A DNA stretch of 64,000 nucleotides from Amorphophallus konjac (GCA_022559845.1 CM040117.1:143286732-143350731), one strand, 5' to 3'. Positions 43,655 to 55,761 are shown, counted from the first letter of the stretch. A program made the numbers and translations. Notes: generated by a model not told the origin, from the sequence alone.

Positions 43655-46600
43655 ATGGCTGCCGAACGTGCTCAATGGCGCAACATGCAGCGTACCCTTC
43701 AAGGCATGAATCAAGTGCTGCAACAAGTAGCACAAGGAGGTGGACAACGAGCAGGAAGTCTCCACCAGACTTTCAAGAACATGAACCCACCCAAGTTCAC
43801 GGGTTCTACTGATCCAGATGACGCTGAACACTGGATTAGGGAGATAGAACGTATATTCTATGTTATGCAATGCACGGATCAGGACAAAGTCTTATTAGCT
43901 ACTTTTCAGTTAGAAAAGGATGCTAGATGCTGGTGGGAGTCTATTGAAGCAACCATCGATCCTAATCAAGTTACATGGGAAGAATTTGTAGAATATTTCA
44001 ATGCTAAATACTTTTCAGACCGAGTCCAGGAGAAGAAAGCTGCTGAGTTTGCTGCATTAAAGCAACGATCCCTATCAGTAGCTGATTACGAGGCACAGTT
44101 CTCGAGATTGTCCGGATATGCCAAACACTTGATTAGCACGGAGAAAATGAAGGCTAAAAGGTTTCTTAATGGGCTCAGGCCCCAGTACATCACTCAGCTG
44201 GTGCCTATGGATATCCAAGTTTATTCTAAAATAGTACGTCGAGCTCAGCTACTTGAAGATGCCACGGAACTATCTGATAGGATCCGTGGGAAAGACAAGA
44301 AGGAGCAAGTCACAAGTTCGGGTTCTTTCAAACCCAACTTCAAGAAAAGGCCTAGTAATGGAGGTTCTTCCTCTCAAGATCAGAAATTCAAGAAGACCAA
44401 GCCCTTCTCTATCACCACTACACCTTCAAACGTAGTATGCAAGCATTGTGACAAGGCTGGTCACAAGACCGAAGAATGCTGGAGGAAATTAGGAGCATGT
44501 CTCCGTTGTGGGAGCCGCGAACATCGGATTCCCGACTGTCCGTTACTTAATGACCAAGCCGGAGATGGTAAGCGCCCGATGACAAAGAACGCTCGACTTC
44601 ATGCAATAAAGGAGACCGAGCAAGAAGAAGGTGGACTGGTAGAAGGTACATTAACAGTTTGTTCCAAAAGTGCTTATGTCTTATTTGATAGGAGTGCATC
44701 CCATTCCATTATTTCTAAGAAGTTTGCCGACCCGTTACCGTTAGAACCAGAATGGATAAAAATAGTTCTAACTACTCCTCTTGGAAGTGAAAATGATATT
44801 ACTCATCACTACCAAAACTGTGAGGTAATGGTTCAAAGTAGGAATTTACCTATAGATCTCATATGCCTCGATCTAAAGGAGTATGATGTTATACTGGGAG
44901 CGGACTGGTTATCCAAATACCAGGCAACGGTTGATTGCCGCAATAGCCAAATTGCTTTCAAAGATTTTCCAGAATTAGTCTTTACTCGCCCCAAGAGTCG
45001 GAGCAATTCCCCTCTTATTTCGGCCCTCCGAGCTAGCAAGCTCGTCAGGAAGGGATGTGTAGCTTTCCTTGCATTTGTCACAGTTAAGGAAACAAAAGAC
45101 ACTAAGCTAGAAGACATTCCAGTAGTACAAGAATTCCCGGACGTGTTTCCGGAAGAGTTGCCGGGATTACCCTCTCAAAGGGATGTGGCCTTCACCATTG
45201 ACTTAGTCCCTGGTGCTGGTCCTGTTTCAAGGGCACCCTATAGGATGTCACCTGCTGAACTCAAAGAGTTGAAGGAACAATTGATGGGACTAATTCGAAA
45301 AGGGTTCATTAGACCAAGTACTTCCCCGTGGGGAGCACCTGTACTGTTTGTAAAGAAGAAAGATGGATCCATGAGGCTATGCATCGACTATCGACAGTTG
45401 AATCATCTCACTATCAAGAACAAGTATCCACTGCCGAGAATCGATGAATTATTTGATCAAATTTCTGGATCCAAATATTTTTCGAAGATTGACCTCAGAT
45501 CAGGATATCATCAGTTAAGGATCAATAATGATGACATTCATAAGACCGCATTCAGAAGCAGGTATGGCCATTATGAATTCGTTGTTATGCCTTTTGGACT
45601 AACAAATGCCCCTGCTGCCTTTATGCAGTTAATGAATAGCATATTCAGGCCCTATCTAGATCAATTCGTGGTGGTTTTTATTGATGACATATTGATATAT
45701 TCCAAGACTAAGGAAGAGCATGAGGAACATTTGAGGATTGCTTTACAAATATTATGGACAAATCAATTATATGCAAAGCTCAGCAAGTGTGAATTCTGGC
45801 TTGAAGAAGTGGCTTTTCTAGGACATGTGATTTCAAAAGATGGATTATCAGTAGATCCGTCAAAGGTCGAAGCTGTTAGAAACTGGGAAAAACCAACCAA
45901 TGCTAGCGAGATCAGAAGTTTCTTAGGCCTTGCAGGCTATTATCGGCGATTCATCAAAGATTTCTCTAAGATCGCCATGCCCCTTACAAGGTTAACTCGC
46001 AAGGAGATCCGATATGAATGGAGTGAGGAATGTGAAAGAAGCTTCCAAACTCTTAAGGATCATCTCACTACAGCTCCGGTCTTAGTTCTACCAATAGAAG
46101 GAGAAAAATTTGAGGTTTACACTGATGCTTCTGGCATTGGCCTCGGATGTGTCCTAATACAACAAGGGAAGGTTATAGCATACTCTTCACGTCAACTAAA
46201 GAAACACGAAGAAAACTACCCTGTCCATGACTTAGAACTGGCCGCGGTGGTATTTGCACTGAAGATCTGGAGACACTATCTCTATGGAGTACAGTTTACT
46301 GTATACTCCGATCACAAGAGTCTCAGATATCTCTTCTCCCAGAAAGAGCTAAACATGAGACAAAGACGTTGGCTGGAATATCTCAAGGACTTCGACTTCA
46401 ATATACAATATCATCCCGGAAAGGGTAATTTTGTTGCTGATGCCCTTAGTCGAAAGCCGAGAGTAATGATAGCCAATTGTATGATACAAGAATGGAAGTT
46501 ACTGGAACAATTCTCAAAGCTTAATATAAACATGGACACAGATTGCAATAGTGTCACCTTATCTCATGTGAGTATACAGTCAGATTTATTATCTGAGATA

Positions 46601-48004
46601 CAGGCACTTCAGGGTGATGACCCAGCATTGGTAGAAATAAAGGACAGATTAGAAGGGCAATCCGATTTTCAAATAACTTCTGAAGGAAGATTGTTATTTG
46701 GGAACAGAGCTTGTATACCGGACTGTCCCGAATTAAAGAAGAAGATCTTAGATGAAGCTCATAGATCAAGGTACACGATTCATTCTGGATCAACCAAAAT
46801 GTACCAAGATATGAAAAGGAATTTCTGGTGGCCCAACATGAAAAGGGAAATCGCGAGCTACGTATCGCGCTGTCTTACATGCCAACAGGTCAAGGCGGAA
46901 CACCAAAAGCCTGCTGGAAAGCTACATCCGCTAGATATTCCCAAATGGAAGTGGGAGGAGATTGGTATGGATTTCATCATGGGTCTATCTAAATCAAAAG
47001 GAGGACATGATGGGATATGGGTTATTATTGATCGATTGACTAAATCGGCGCATTTCTTGCCAATCAAGAGTCGATGGTCAATTGATGTCTTAGCTGCATT
47101 ATATATCAAAGAGATAGTCAGACTACATGGTATTCCTGTCTCAATCGTGTCTGACAGAGATCCCCGATTTACTTCTCATTTTTGGAAGGGATTACAACAT
47201 TCGTTGGGGACAAGACTAAATTTTAGTACAGCTTTTCATCCTCAAACGGATGGTCAGACCGAGAGAACTAACCAAGTTGTTGAAGATATGCTTAGAGCAT
47301 GCATCATTGACTTTAGAGGAAGTTGGCACGATCACTTGCCTCTAGTTGAATTTGCATACTATAACAGCTACCAGGCAAGTATTCAAATGGCACCTTTCGA
47401 AGCCCTATACGGGAGAAGTTGCCGATCACCCTTATGCTGGAATGAAGTTGGAGAGAAACAACTGTTAGGTTCAGACATGGTAAGGGATACTACCGAGAAG
47501 ATACAATTGATCAGGGAAATACTACAAATGGCCCAGACAAGGCAAAAGGCTTATGCTGATACAAGAAGGATGGATCTTGAATTCCAAGTCGGAGATCATG
47601 TATTTCTTAAGATATCACCTGGACGCGGAATACGAAGATTTGGTATTAAGGGAAAGCTTACGCCAAGGTTTATCGGACCTTTTGAAGTTCTAGAAAGAGT
47701 TGGCGAGGTTACTTATCGCATCGCATTGCCTCTTCAATTGTCCGAAGTACATAATGTGTTTCACATTTCTATGCTGAAGAAGTATGTGCACGATCCCTCG
47801 CATATTATTGAACATGGAGACCTGGTAATACAGAAGGATCTCACATATAAACAGAAGCCTATGAAGATCTTAGAACGTGAAATACGTGCTCTCAGGAATA
47901 AGGTTATTCCCATGCTTAAGGTGCAATGGAATAAGAACGCTGAACACGAAGCAACATGGGAGACCGAGGAGTCTATGAGGAAACGATTTCCTGAATTATT
48001 CTAA
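43655..48004 (+). CDS. TE-5 gag-pol polyprotein (Ty3/gypsy chromovirus, Tekay-type)
   Basis: One ORF of 1449 codons from ATG to TAA, the normal size for this clade. Domains in order: gag (about 1-250); two CCHC knuckles at C262/C265/H270/C275 and C282/C285/H290/C295; protease around 330-440; RT with [10 protein letters not shown] and FIDD at 675-678; RNase H from YTDASG (D824); integrase with H1036/H1043/C1073/C1076 and the catalytic D1106, D1167, E1203 (D,D-35-E); [16 protein letters not shown] module; chromodomain-like tail over the last 50 residues. RT, RNase H and integrase catalytic residues are all present. The oddity is the protease: LFDRSASHS at 343-351 replaces LFDTGATHS (as in TE-2) or LFDSGASHS, so the glycine of the D-T/S-G triplet is lost. 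The chosen start matches the TE-2 gag start. Confidence 0.96.
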   Translation: MAAERAQWRNMQRTLQGMNQVLQQVAQGGGQRAGSLHQTFKNMNPPKFTGSTDPDDAEHWIREIERIFYVMQCTDQDKVLLATFQLEKDARCWWESIEATIDPNQVTWEEFVEYFNAKYFSDRVQEKKAAEFAALKQRSLSVADYEAQFSRLSGYAKHLISTEKMKAKRFLNGLRPQYITQLVPMDIQVYSKIVRRAQLLEDATELSDRIRGKDKKEQVTSSGSFKPNFKKRPSNGGSSSQDQKFKKTKPFSITTTPSNVVCKHCDKAGHKTEECWRKLGACLRCGSREHRIPDCPLLNDQAGDGKRPMTKNARLHAIKETEQEEGGLVEGTLTVCSKSAYVLFDRSASHSIISKKFADPLPLEPEWIKIVLTTPLGSENDITHHYQNCEVMVQSRNLPIDLICLDLKEYDVILGADWLSKYQATVDCRNSQIAFKDFPELVFTRPKSRSNSPLISALRASKLVRKGCVAFLAFVTVKETKDTKLEDIPVVQEFPDVFPEELPGLPSQRDVAFTIDLVPGAGPVSRAPYRMSPAELKELKEQLMGLIRKGFIRPSTSPWGAPVLFVKKKDGSMRLCIDYRQLNHLTIKNKYPLPRIDELFDQISGSKYFSKIDLRSGYHQLRINNDDIHKTAFRSRYGHYEFVVMPFGLTNAPAAFMQLMNSIFRPYLDQFVVVFIDDILIYSKTKEEHEEHLRIALQILWTNQLYAKLSKCEFWLEEVAFLGHVISKDGLSVDPSKVEAVRNWEKPTNASEIRSFLGLAGYYRRFIKDFSKIAMPLTRLTRKEIRYEWSEECERSFQTLKDHLTTAPVLVLPIEGEKFEVYTDASGIGLGCVLIQQGKVIAYSSRQLKKHEENYPVHDLELAAVVFALKIWRHYLYGVQFTVYSDHKSLRYLFSQKELNMRQRRWLEYLKDFDFNIQYHPGKGNFVADALSRKPRVMIANCMIQEWKLLEQFSKLNINMDTDCNSVTLSHVSIQSDLLSEIQALQGDDPALVEIKDRLEGQSDFQITSEGRLLFGNRACIPDCPELKKKILDEAHRSRYTIHSGSTKMYQDMKRNFWWPNMKREIASYVSRCLTCQQVKAEHQKPAGKLHPLDIPKWKWEEIGMDFIMGLSKSKGGHDGIWVIIDRLTKSAHFLPIKSRWSIDVLAALYIKEIVRLHGIPVSIVSDRDPRFTSHFWKGLQHSLGTRLNFSTAFHPQTDGQTERTNQVVEDMLRACIIDFRGSWHDHLPLVEFAYYNSYQASIQMAPFEALYGRSCRSPLCWNEVGEKQLLGSDMVRDTTEKIQLIREILQMAQTRQKAYADTRRMDLEFQVGDHVFLKISPGRGIRRFGIKGKLTPRFIGPFEVLERVGEVTYRIALPLQLSEVHNVFHISMLKKYVHDPSHIIEHGDLVIQKDLTYKQKPMKILEREIRALRNKVIPMLKVQWNKNAEHEATWETEESMRKRFPELF

Positions 48005-48072
48005 GTGGTATATACTCTATACTCTCCACATTTTATATATATACAGTCGAATTTGGAGACCAAATTCTTTTT

Positions 48073-48085
48073 AAGTGGGGGAGGG
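48073..48085 (+). other. TE-5 polypurine tract
   Basis: AAGTGGGGGAGGG immediately before the 3' LTR. Confidence 0.95.
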
Positions 48086-51000
48086 TGTAGCAACCCTGAT
48101 AAATAAAGGGTTAAAATAAATTAAAAATTTCCTTAAATGAATCAAAGAATTAGTAAAGATAATGGGAAGAAGCTTAAACGGATAAATTAAAACCCAAAAC
48201 CAAATAACGCCTCTCAGTAGGGCGTTAATTTTAAAACAAACGCCTCTATATAAGGCGTGCCTAAAGAAAGGACGCCCACACGTGCGGTCGTCAATTCTCA
48301 CGCGACCAAATTGGGCAAGTAAAAGAAACGCCCCTTTCATGGGCGTGTTTTTAAACACGAAACGCCCTTATACAAGGTGCCTTTTAAGCAACGCCCTATG
48401 ACAAGGCGTCAATTTAAAATGCGACGCCCTGACCTAGGTCGAAAATTACATTCCTGTTCCGTTCGAACCAAGAGCTTATCCTGGGAAGGATTAAGCTAAT
48501 CTAGTAAGTATCTACTAGGGTAAGGACTCTATATTGGAAACATTACTTCCACTAGAACTCTAACCCTAATAGGACCCCTAAAATCCTATAAATACCTTTG
48601 ATTACCAAACCCTAAATCCATTTGATCGATCCCCTCTGCTACGGTATGTAATAAACCATGATTCTTCCTCCTGCTTTCCTCCCAATATGAAGAATTTTAA
48701 ATGATTCTTCTTGTAGGAAACCTGCAGGTCAATTAAAGAACGTAGGTTCTTCATTCGGGTGTAAGTTCTTCTTCCTTGCCTCTAGATGATCATTGCAAAG
48801 GAGCTAATATCTTCCGTATATTCTATAGGGTCCTACCCCAGGTTGACAAGTGAAGAACGTGGATCTTCTTCAGTTCAACTCTTCCTCTCAGTCCTTCACT
48901 TTGACATCTCTACTTCTGGTGCAAGTCGGTTCATGGGAGGAACATATATATATATATATACTAGAGCTGCTGTCCGATTCTTCAGAAAGTCTTCAATCAA
49001 AAACTCTCAGATCAACTAAAGGTAGGTTTTCTCAAGCAACGTAGCCCAAACAAGTGATTTAATATATATACCAGCATTACATGCATGTAGTATAGTTTTC
49101 TGCTGGCTTTAATATGTTTTCTGTAATATTTTTTGAAAGAGACGCCCGTGTCTAGGGCGCTACTTTTAGAAACGACCTGCACTAGGTCGTCAATTTAAGA
49201 TTTGACGCCCTGCCCTATAGGCGTTAATTTCATGAAAATCACATGTAATTAATAATTGATCCTGTTTAAAATTCAATAAATATGAAATATCGATTCTAAG
49301 ATCTTGCATGACTCTACCTGTGAATTCCTGCTAATTTTCCTGTCATGACCATGTCTCCTGTCTCTTGAAATTTTATTTCCTGAAATATTATAAATTCCTT
49401 GAATTCACGACCTGGACTAGGCCGTCTCTCACGGTGATAACGCCCCTGTGTAGGGCGTGATTTTAAAAAAATTTACGACCCTTCCTAGGGCGCGTTCATG
49501 TTAAACTACAGAAATTGATATCTTGCAAAAATGAAAATTAAGAAATAGACGACCACTGTATATGTCGTCAAATTTATATAAAACGCCCCTGTCCAGGGCG
49601 TGTTTTTGATAAAACACAGAATTATGGAAATTTCTGCAAAATTGGAAATGCATGTAACGCCCTTATTTAAGGTGTTATTTACTTAAGTAGTGACTTAATC
49701 AAAGTCGTTATTTTCTGTAAAAATGTTTTTACCTGTTATTGCTAACCGAGGGTTTTCATTATATTTATATATATGTATATCGGCACTATATCTCCACTCT
49801 GTGAGTATAGTCCCACGTTTTCATGTTGTTCTATCGATCACCCTCAACTCTCATTGACATACAAGCTCTCCATTGGACATTCTGTTCCTTTGGACTAGCG
49901 AGTTAGTCATAGAGACCTCCGTAAGACTCCTCGTACCTTGGATTCCCTCAAGGTCGACTGAGCTGGTTGTACCCTAAAAAACTCATTACACAATTTTTGC
50001 CATGTCACTCTAAAGAAACATGGTATACCGGCCCTTATGATTATACAAAGTGTATATCATGGGAATTTCCCAATGGGATGATGATATCATGCCATATTCC
50101 GATGTTCTTGCGGACCTCAATTCTATGATAAGAATGAGGGTATCTTGCCTTTGATGTGCTATTCATGTGGACCACAATTCTATATAAAGACGGATAGTCC
50201 ATACTTGTCATGGTACCCGAGTAAGGGAACCTAATTCCACCTAGTTTATCGATCGTCGTGATTCTACCGTGATTATCGCCTAGCTATGTCCAATGTCATA
50301 TTTTTGGACTCTATTCTCTCAAAGTTATCCTACAGGAGCTTGATTATTGAAATTCCATATTGGCTATATATATACAAGAGTGGATGCCGAAATACATGAT
50401 AAATACCTGCGCATATAGGGCCCGATCTGGTCCTGGGAGGAGCACCCGAAAGTACTTGTGCCCATGGGAGTTTTAATGATAAGGTATCTGGCATTATACC
50501 GAGTGCATGACTAGCTTGATTGGACATTCCACACAAAATCTTGTACTTGAATCGTACTTGACTTGACATGACTTGCGTGACCCGTAAAAGGGTAATTACT
50601 TGCTTGCTTGATACATGATAGCCAAAGTTCTTGACATGATAAAAGTACTTGCTTGAATATCTTGTTATCCTTTCTTGAAAGTTCATGACTAGTTCAACTT
50701 GTTACCTTATTGATATTCTCTCTATCTTGTCGTTTCATGCGAGCATGCATAGCCATAGTACATTCATGAAAGATGTAATTACTTAAACCCCTTGCTAGTG
50801 CTTGAGATATAATTTCCTACTGAGCGTTCGCTCACTCCGTGTTTGTCCCTTACTTTTCAGGTAAGTCCGATGACGAGACTCAAACGGATGGGGAAAGTCC
50901 CGAGTGAAAGAGCTAGAGCTTGTCTAAGTGTCATCTAGTCTTTTTCCTATTTTCTTGAGTCAAACTATGTACTTTTCTTTTAATTAAACAGAGTATTGGA

Positions 51001-51149
51001 TTTGTAATAGCCTATTAATAATAAAGATTGGGTTATCTTTCTATTTGCGCATCTCTGTCTTTGTGTCGAATACACTACTACTCTGATTGGCATGATTGAT
51101 ATAAACTCGTCGCGCATATCCGGGTATCTTCCGCGCTCGGGGCGTGACA
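48086..51149 (+). repeat. TE-5 3' LTR
   Basis: 3064 bp, the partner of 40400-43481. The AT run is only 48944-48960 here. The hairpin arrays are preserved (48207-48443 and about 49141-49710), in places better than in the 5' copy, for example ACGCCTCTC...GGGCGT near 48207 and ACGCCCCTG...GGGCGT near 49440. TATA box at 48585-48596; dyad TGAGCGTTCGCTCA at 50821-50834. Confidence 0.98.
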
Positions 51150-51154
51150 CAACC

Positions 51155-52158
51155 AGTGTTTATTTACATCGGATTGAATCCGAATACCTTCGTTCTAAGC
51201 TAAAGAGAAGTCTGTATGTGTGTCTGAAGCCATGGGTAGAGGGCCGGGGTCGTTCAGCGGCTAGGGGTAAGCGTAAGACCGAGGGGTGTTAACTGGGGTC
51301 AGGTTGTTGGGCACAGATGTCGAGTTGAGTGGGTAGGAAGCTGGAGGCCCGAATACGGACGTATGTATTTCACTGGTTTTATGATGAGCCACATGGGCTT
51401 TACAAGCGGGCCTTAATGGGCCGAAGTACAACTGGAGGAGGCTGTGGGATAATTCTGACATGTGAGTCGGTCCCCGGGTCGTTGCATGACAAAGCGGATA
51501 TCCGCGTGTTCTACTACAACTCTTTATAGAGGAGTTGGTGTGGGTCCGACTGCCTTGGTGGTCAGAACGGACACGGGCTGGCGCCTGGCGGAGGTTGGAC
51601 GTGGCTCGATGTAAGCGGTTGGGCCCGGATGTCGGACGGCGAGTGTTGTCAAGCTGGAGAGTCGAGGTCGGCCCCGGGATTGTGATTCCCGAGCCAGAGG
51701 TCTGACTAGACTTGATTTGTCAATCTGAGGGGCCGACGGCCGGCTGGGAGGTGAACCATGGGTACGCGGTTCCGTGTCGAGGGCCGACGTGGCGTTATGA
51801 AGTACCCTTCGTCACCGGCGTAAGTGTCGTAAGTTGCCGTACACGGGCTGACCCGGGATGCGGGCGTACTTGCCGTTGGTACGGTCATCTTACACGCTGC
51901 GGGGATGGACTTGGTATGAGATGGCTAAACACCGCGTGAGTGGAGTACGTCCGACATACCCTCGGCGTGTGGGAGCCGACTAGCAAGTGAACCGCGCGCG
52001 CACTTGTCTTCTCGCGTTCCCGACCCTTGCCGAAAGCCTCGGGAAACCGAGTGTGCGACAATTAGGCCGGGGGAAGTTTGCTCGGTGCATTGCTTCCTTG
52101 CTTCATGCCTGCATGCATTGGTAAGGGGGCAATTTATAGAAGTTGAAGGGGTGGGGGT
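51155..52158 (-). other. TE-1 5' leader / possible LTR sequence, continued
   Basis: This continues the sequence interrupted at 40399. It is GC-rich, with no supported ORF. A TATA-like box on the minus strand (TCTATAAATT, 52131-52140) would fit a TE-1 promoter in its 5' LTR, upstream of gag in element sense. I could not find the LTR ends or a primer-binding site, so the split between leader and LTR is open. Confidence 0.5.
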
Positions 52159-52530
52159 GGGGTTTAGGCGGACCAAGTTGATGGTCAAACTTGGTCCGGT
52201 AAACCCCCTAAATAGTATTTTTATTATTATTTTATTTGAGATTTTTTATGTGTTTTGTGTGTGTGTGTCGGAGTGGAGGGTGGGGTTTAGGCGGACCAGC
52301 CCCATGGGCTAGTCTGGTCCGCCTAAACCCCTCTTCGGAGGGGAAATTCCTTTTTTTTTATTTTGGAGAGGTTTAGGCGGACCAGCTTGGGGGTCCAAGC
52401 TGGTCTGCCTAAACCCCTCCCCCCCGGGTTTAGGTGGACCAAAGTGGTCCTTTTTTTATTTAAAAATCTTTTTTTATATTATTCAAGGGTTTAGGCGGAC
52501 CAAGTAGAAGAGAGAGTAGGATTGGTCCCA
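52159..52530. repeat. Array of long hairpins with GTTTAGGCGGACC arms
   Basis: Three near-perfect hairpins of about 50 nt at 52159-52207, 52282-52331 and 52371-52418, plus two partial ones (about 52427-52450 and 52487-52530). The outer arm GGTTTAGGCGGACC pairs with GGTCYGCCTAAACC. The inner parts differ between copies but still pair (AAGTTGA/TCAAACTT, AGCCC/GGGCT, AGCTTGG/CCAAGCT). A TATA-like CTCTATAAAACC on the plus strand follows at about 52531-52542. Owner element uncertain (TE-1 U3 or TE-6). Confidence 0.88.
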
Positions 52531-52542
52531 CCTCTATAAAAC

Positions 52543-53820
52543 CTGGTTTTTTTGGTTGTTTTCTTCCTAAATTGGCTAAGAAGAAAAGGACAGGAGGATA
52601 CTGGTTGACCGGCCACGTGCATGCGAGGAACGTGGGTGTTGTGATTGACGTAATCCTGGGGCTTCGTCTTCGCGAGTTCTTCCACGTACGGGTACGACGA
52701 ACGAACTTTGCACGAACCTTGGACCGTGAAGTTAGGAATTTCCATGAATTGGGACTGGGGAGGGCCGTCGTGCCTCCGAGATGAGGGGAGGGCGTGGCCC
52801 CCGGGGAGTTTGCCCTCTCCGGGGGCGCGGCCACGCCCCGGGGCGGACTGGCCCCGGGCAAGTCGCAACCCCGGGGGATGGGCCCTGGGGGTCTTCCTTC
52901 ATCGTCTGGGGATATCCTTTGAAGGATATAGGGTCTCGAGATATTGGAACAGCCCATAGGGGCCTTTGTTCTTCGGGCTATAGTGGCTGCTCGCAAGGTG
53001 TTCGGGCGAATGCCCGACACACCCCGGGTTGCCGAACGAGCCTTGTAGGTGGCCGACGGGCCTTGGATTTGGCCAAGGGCCAAGGGTAGAAGTCCGTAGG
53101 GGCTGGGAGGAGGCACCTTGGGCCGATAGGCCTTGCCTTGTACTACATGTCATGTTGTATGACGGGTTGGCAGAGTAGCCTCGGGCTGTCCCGAGAGCTA
53201 AGTTCAGTGGCTAGTTGCCACGTGTCTGAGGGTCGGGGGTGGCCTCGACTTGCTGGGGGGTCGTCGTAGGACCCAATTGGTGTACTGGAATCACGGGGTG
53301 GCCCGTGGATTGGTGTAGAAGGGTTGAAACACGCGCGCCCACAAGGTGTTCGGTAGAATGCCGAACACGCATGTGTGAGCCGTACACACATACTACGGGC
53401 CTCCTGAGCATGTGGTTGACCTATTTGGGTCTCCGTTTGACCTTGGAGGGTTGAAGGAAAGCATCCCGGGGTAGGCCCCTGGCCTTTTCACTGGGTGCCA
53501 CGTGGTGTGGCTAGTAGTCAGAGTATTCCCGGGATGGCCCGGGTGGTCGTGTAGAAGGCGGGAAAAGTCCGCAACTTAGGAGTCGGGAGTGGTCCCGATC
53601 GATTGCTAGTGCCACCGTACGCTTCGGCTAGCGGGTTGGGGCCATTGGTCTGGCCCACTAGGTTGTCGGAGGGGCTGGATAGCCCATGCCTTGAAGGTGT
53701 TCGAGGAAATTCCTGAACCCTTATTTCTAGGTATTTTGCTGGGGAAATAGTCCAGGTACAACAACGGGCTTCATATAATTAAAGACCCAGCCGTGTCTAG
53801 ATAGAGGATGGACTTGGGAG
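52543..53820. other. GC-rich stretch without a supported gene
   Basis: Several overlapping ORFs exist on both strands but none shows a known domain, and their frames follow the GC-rich repeats. It contains three spaced hairpins with GTGTTCGG arms: 52998-53020, 53346-53368 and 53697-53717. These repeat at about 350-bp spacing and vary in their inner arms. Probably U3 of the TE-6 LTR, but the LTR start is not visible. Confidence 0.5.
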
Positions 53821-54520
53821 ATTTTATACAGTGAGAGGGAGAAAAAGAGAAAAAGAAGAAAAAGACAGAGGAAGAGACGGCTATGGAATTAAAAGAAATC
53901 ATGAGCTGAGTGAGTGAGATCGAGAGAAGAAAGAGGAGTTCCTGAAGATCTGTTCTACTGGCCTTTAGATCAAATCCAAGCCAGTCTACTCCTGTCAGAG
54001 CTATATTCTTATGCTTTATTTCCAGCTTTCCGATGTTGATTGTCTTAGTATTTTGTTTTAATTTTTCATACTCTCTCCAAGCTGTGTATCAGCGGTTGGC
54101 GAAGCTGTAAGGCCTAGCGTAAGCTGTGTATCAGCGGTTAGCAAAGCTGTTAGGCCTAGCGCAAGCTGTTAGTCAGCAGATTATAGGCAAGCTGTGAGGC
54201 CTGACTAATTAAGCTGTGTATCAGCGAAAGCCACACTTTGGTTGGAGTGTGGGGTGGATGTAGGTCAGCAAACCGAACCACCTAAAATATCTTGTGTTGT
54301 GTGATTGATTGCTCTTCTGTGTGTGATTGTTGCTGATCATCTAGATCCCTTCCATTTGTATGATTCCCAGTGATTGATCAGGGTGAGCATCTCTGGTGTT
54401 CGAGGAATTGTCCATTGAACCAGCCATTAGAATTTCATACACTTTAAATTAGGCTAAATGTTTTAAAAGATCCATTCACCCCCTCTGGATCTATGTCTAT
54501 ATCAATATCAGATCCTAACA
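53821..54520 (+). repeat. TE-6: end (R-U5) of a Sirevirus-type copia LTR, plus orientation
   Basis: Reading plus, a TATA-like ATTTTATACAGTG (53821-53833) and a purine-rich leader precede CCGAACCACCT (54273-54283), the reverse complement of the block in TE-4 and TE-8. The end is CCATTCACCCCCTCTGGATC ... CCTAACA at 54520, matching the U5 end of TE-4 read on its own strand. No primer-binding site follows, so this is a 3' or solo LTR. It directly abuts the PMD pseudogene. The left end is undetermined. Confidence 0.75.
54079..54226 (+). repeat. 42-bp tandem repeat in TE-6 LTR
   Basis: Units start at 54079, 54121 and 54163, with a partial fourth at 54211; each begins AAGCTGTGTATCAGCGG or a variant. 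The first two differ at about four positions. The place (just inside the CCGAACCACC block) corresponds to the ACAGCTTG repeats of TE-8 and the ACCGGTAGGGA repeats of TE-4. Confidence 0.88.
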
Positions 54521-54618
54521 GTCCTCAGTCTCTCCACCTCTGCACGGAGATGGACGACCTCTGTTGCCTCTGATCGGAGTCGCTCTGCCTCTCTTAGTGC
54601 GGCTATTAGCTCTCTAGT

Positions 54619-55761
54619 CTACATAAGCATTCATCATGGTCAGTCAAGTTCATTCATAAGCATTTAAGTCGAAAAGGGAAGTTTGGTTACCCTCTCTATG
54701 AGAGTGGCCTCGGCCTCCTCGACCCGAGCAACTGCCCGTGCGAAGTCGGCATCCCGCTCAGCCCTATCCGCTGGTGGCTGGGAAGAAGAGGATGGAGCGT
54801 CTGGTCCCTGTCTCTGCGCTCCCTTGACCCGCTGTATTTAGAAGTCGAGTCAGTCAGTCAAGTTCATAAGCATTTACATATTAAGTCTAAGGTTTAGTAA
54901 AGCTCACCAAAAGCTCCAGTGCGCGCTGGAACTTGTCCCGCTGCAGAATGGTAGAGTGGAGGAGTCCCTGGAGCTCTGCTATCCGTCCCTGAGGGTCTAG
55001 ATGCATATAGAAAGTCAAGTTGTCAGTGCATTATAAGTCATTAGGGAAACATAAGTCTAAGAATCATACCGGTCATCGGGTACCACGGAAGACTTGGTCT
55101 CCGTAGCATCTAGCGTAGGTCTTCATATAGGCCTCATCACTAGTGGCTCGGGCTTGCACTACCCGACCTCACCTTGTCCAGTCGCGTATCTGGTCCACCG
55201 CTTGATTGACCCAGTTGATCTCGCCAGTCAGTCCTCAGGAAGATCGCCCCACGCGTTCCTCCTCTCATGTCGGGAACTCCACCTCTGGCTGGTGGACACC
55301 CCTCATCCTCATCACAAGGCGGTAGTGTAGTGGCTCGATGTTGTTCATGTAGCACAGCCACACATCTCGTCCCATGTATGCCTGGGCTACTTCCACCCAG
55401 GGCTATCCCTCGTGACTCTCGTCACGGTACGGTGTCCAGCGCACCTTAAAAGGGAGGCTGATAGAGTCAAGTGTCAGCATCAAAAGCATTTAAGTGCATT
55501 TAAAAGTCTAGAGTTTAGAGTCTTACCGATGCATAAGGCAATGTGTCGATGTCATCCTAGATCGCCCGCGCTAGACGTCGTAGTGACCCGGTGTCCCATA
55601 CCGCCATCCACCACCTCGCGATTGGTACTCGGTCCGACTGTACCTCCTTCCCTCTCCCTAGGCCTCGGAGGTACATGTAGGTCCATACCTGCATTGTCAA
55701 GTGTCAGCACATAGTAGTTATATAATCATAATTGCACAAGCATTGAAGGTAAAAGGGTTAC
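54619..55761 (-). repeat. Similar short introns of the PMD pseudogene
   Basis: Introns 2-6 are 69-76 bp (55689-55761, 55458-55526, 54997-55069, 54832-54906, 54619-54690). Introns 2 and 3 share GCTGACACTTGAC; introns 4-6 share AACTTGAC, and 5 and 6 share AAATGCTTATGA and ACTTGACTGAC; TTAGACTTA occurs in 4 and 5. All have GT...AG borders on the minus strand. Confidence 0.7.

Larger units (their letters stand above)
40400..51149 (+). mobile_element. TE-5: complete Tekay-type Ty3/gypsy retrotransposon with intact gag-pol ORF
   Basis: A 10,750-bp element inserted in the 5' leader of TE-1, flanked by a perfect 5-bp duplication CAACC (40395-40399, 51150-51154). The LTRs (40400-43481, 48086-51149) start TGTAGCAACCC and end GGGGCGTGACA. 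A perfect tRNA-iMet primer-binding site, one uninterrupted 1449-residue gag-pol ORF and a clean polypurine tract make it structurally complete. I count about 45 LTR substitutions by eye (about 1.5%), plus a shorter AT run in the right copy. The chromodomain-like end of pol places it with the chromoviruses. Confidence 0.98.

Noticed and set aside
52460..53153. Overlapping long ORFs in the GC-rich hairpin region
   Set aside because: High G+C and inverted repeats keep frames open on both strands; no domain or codon pattern supports any of them.
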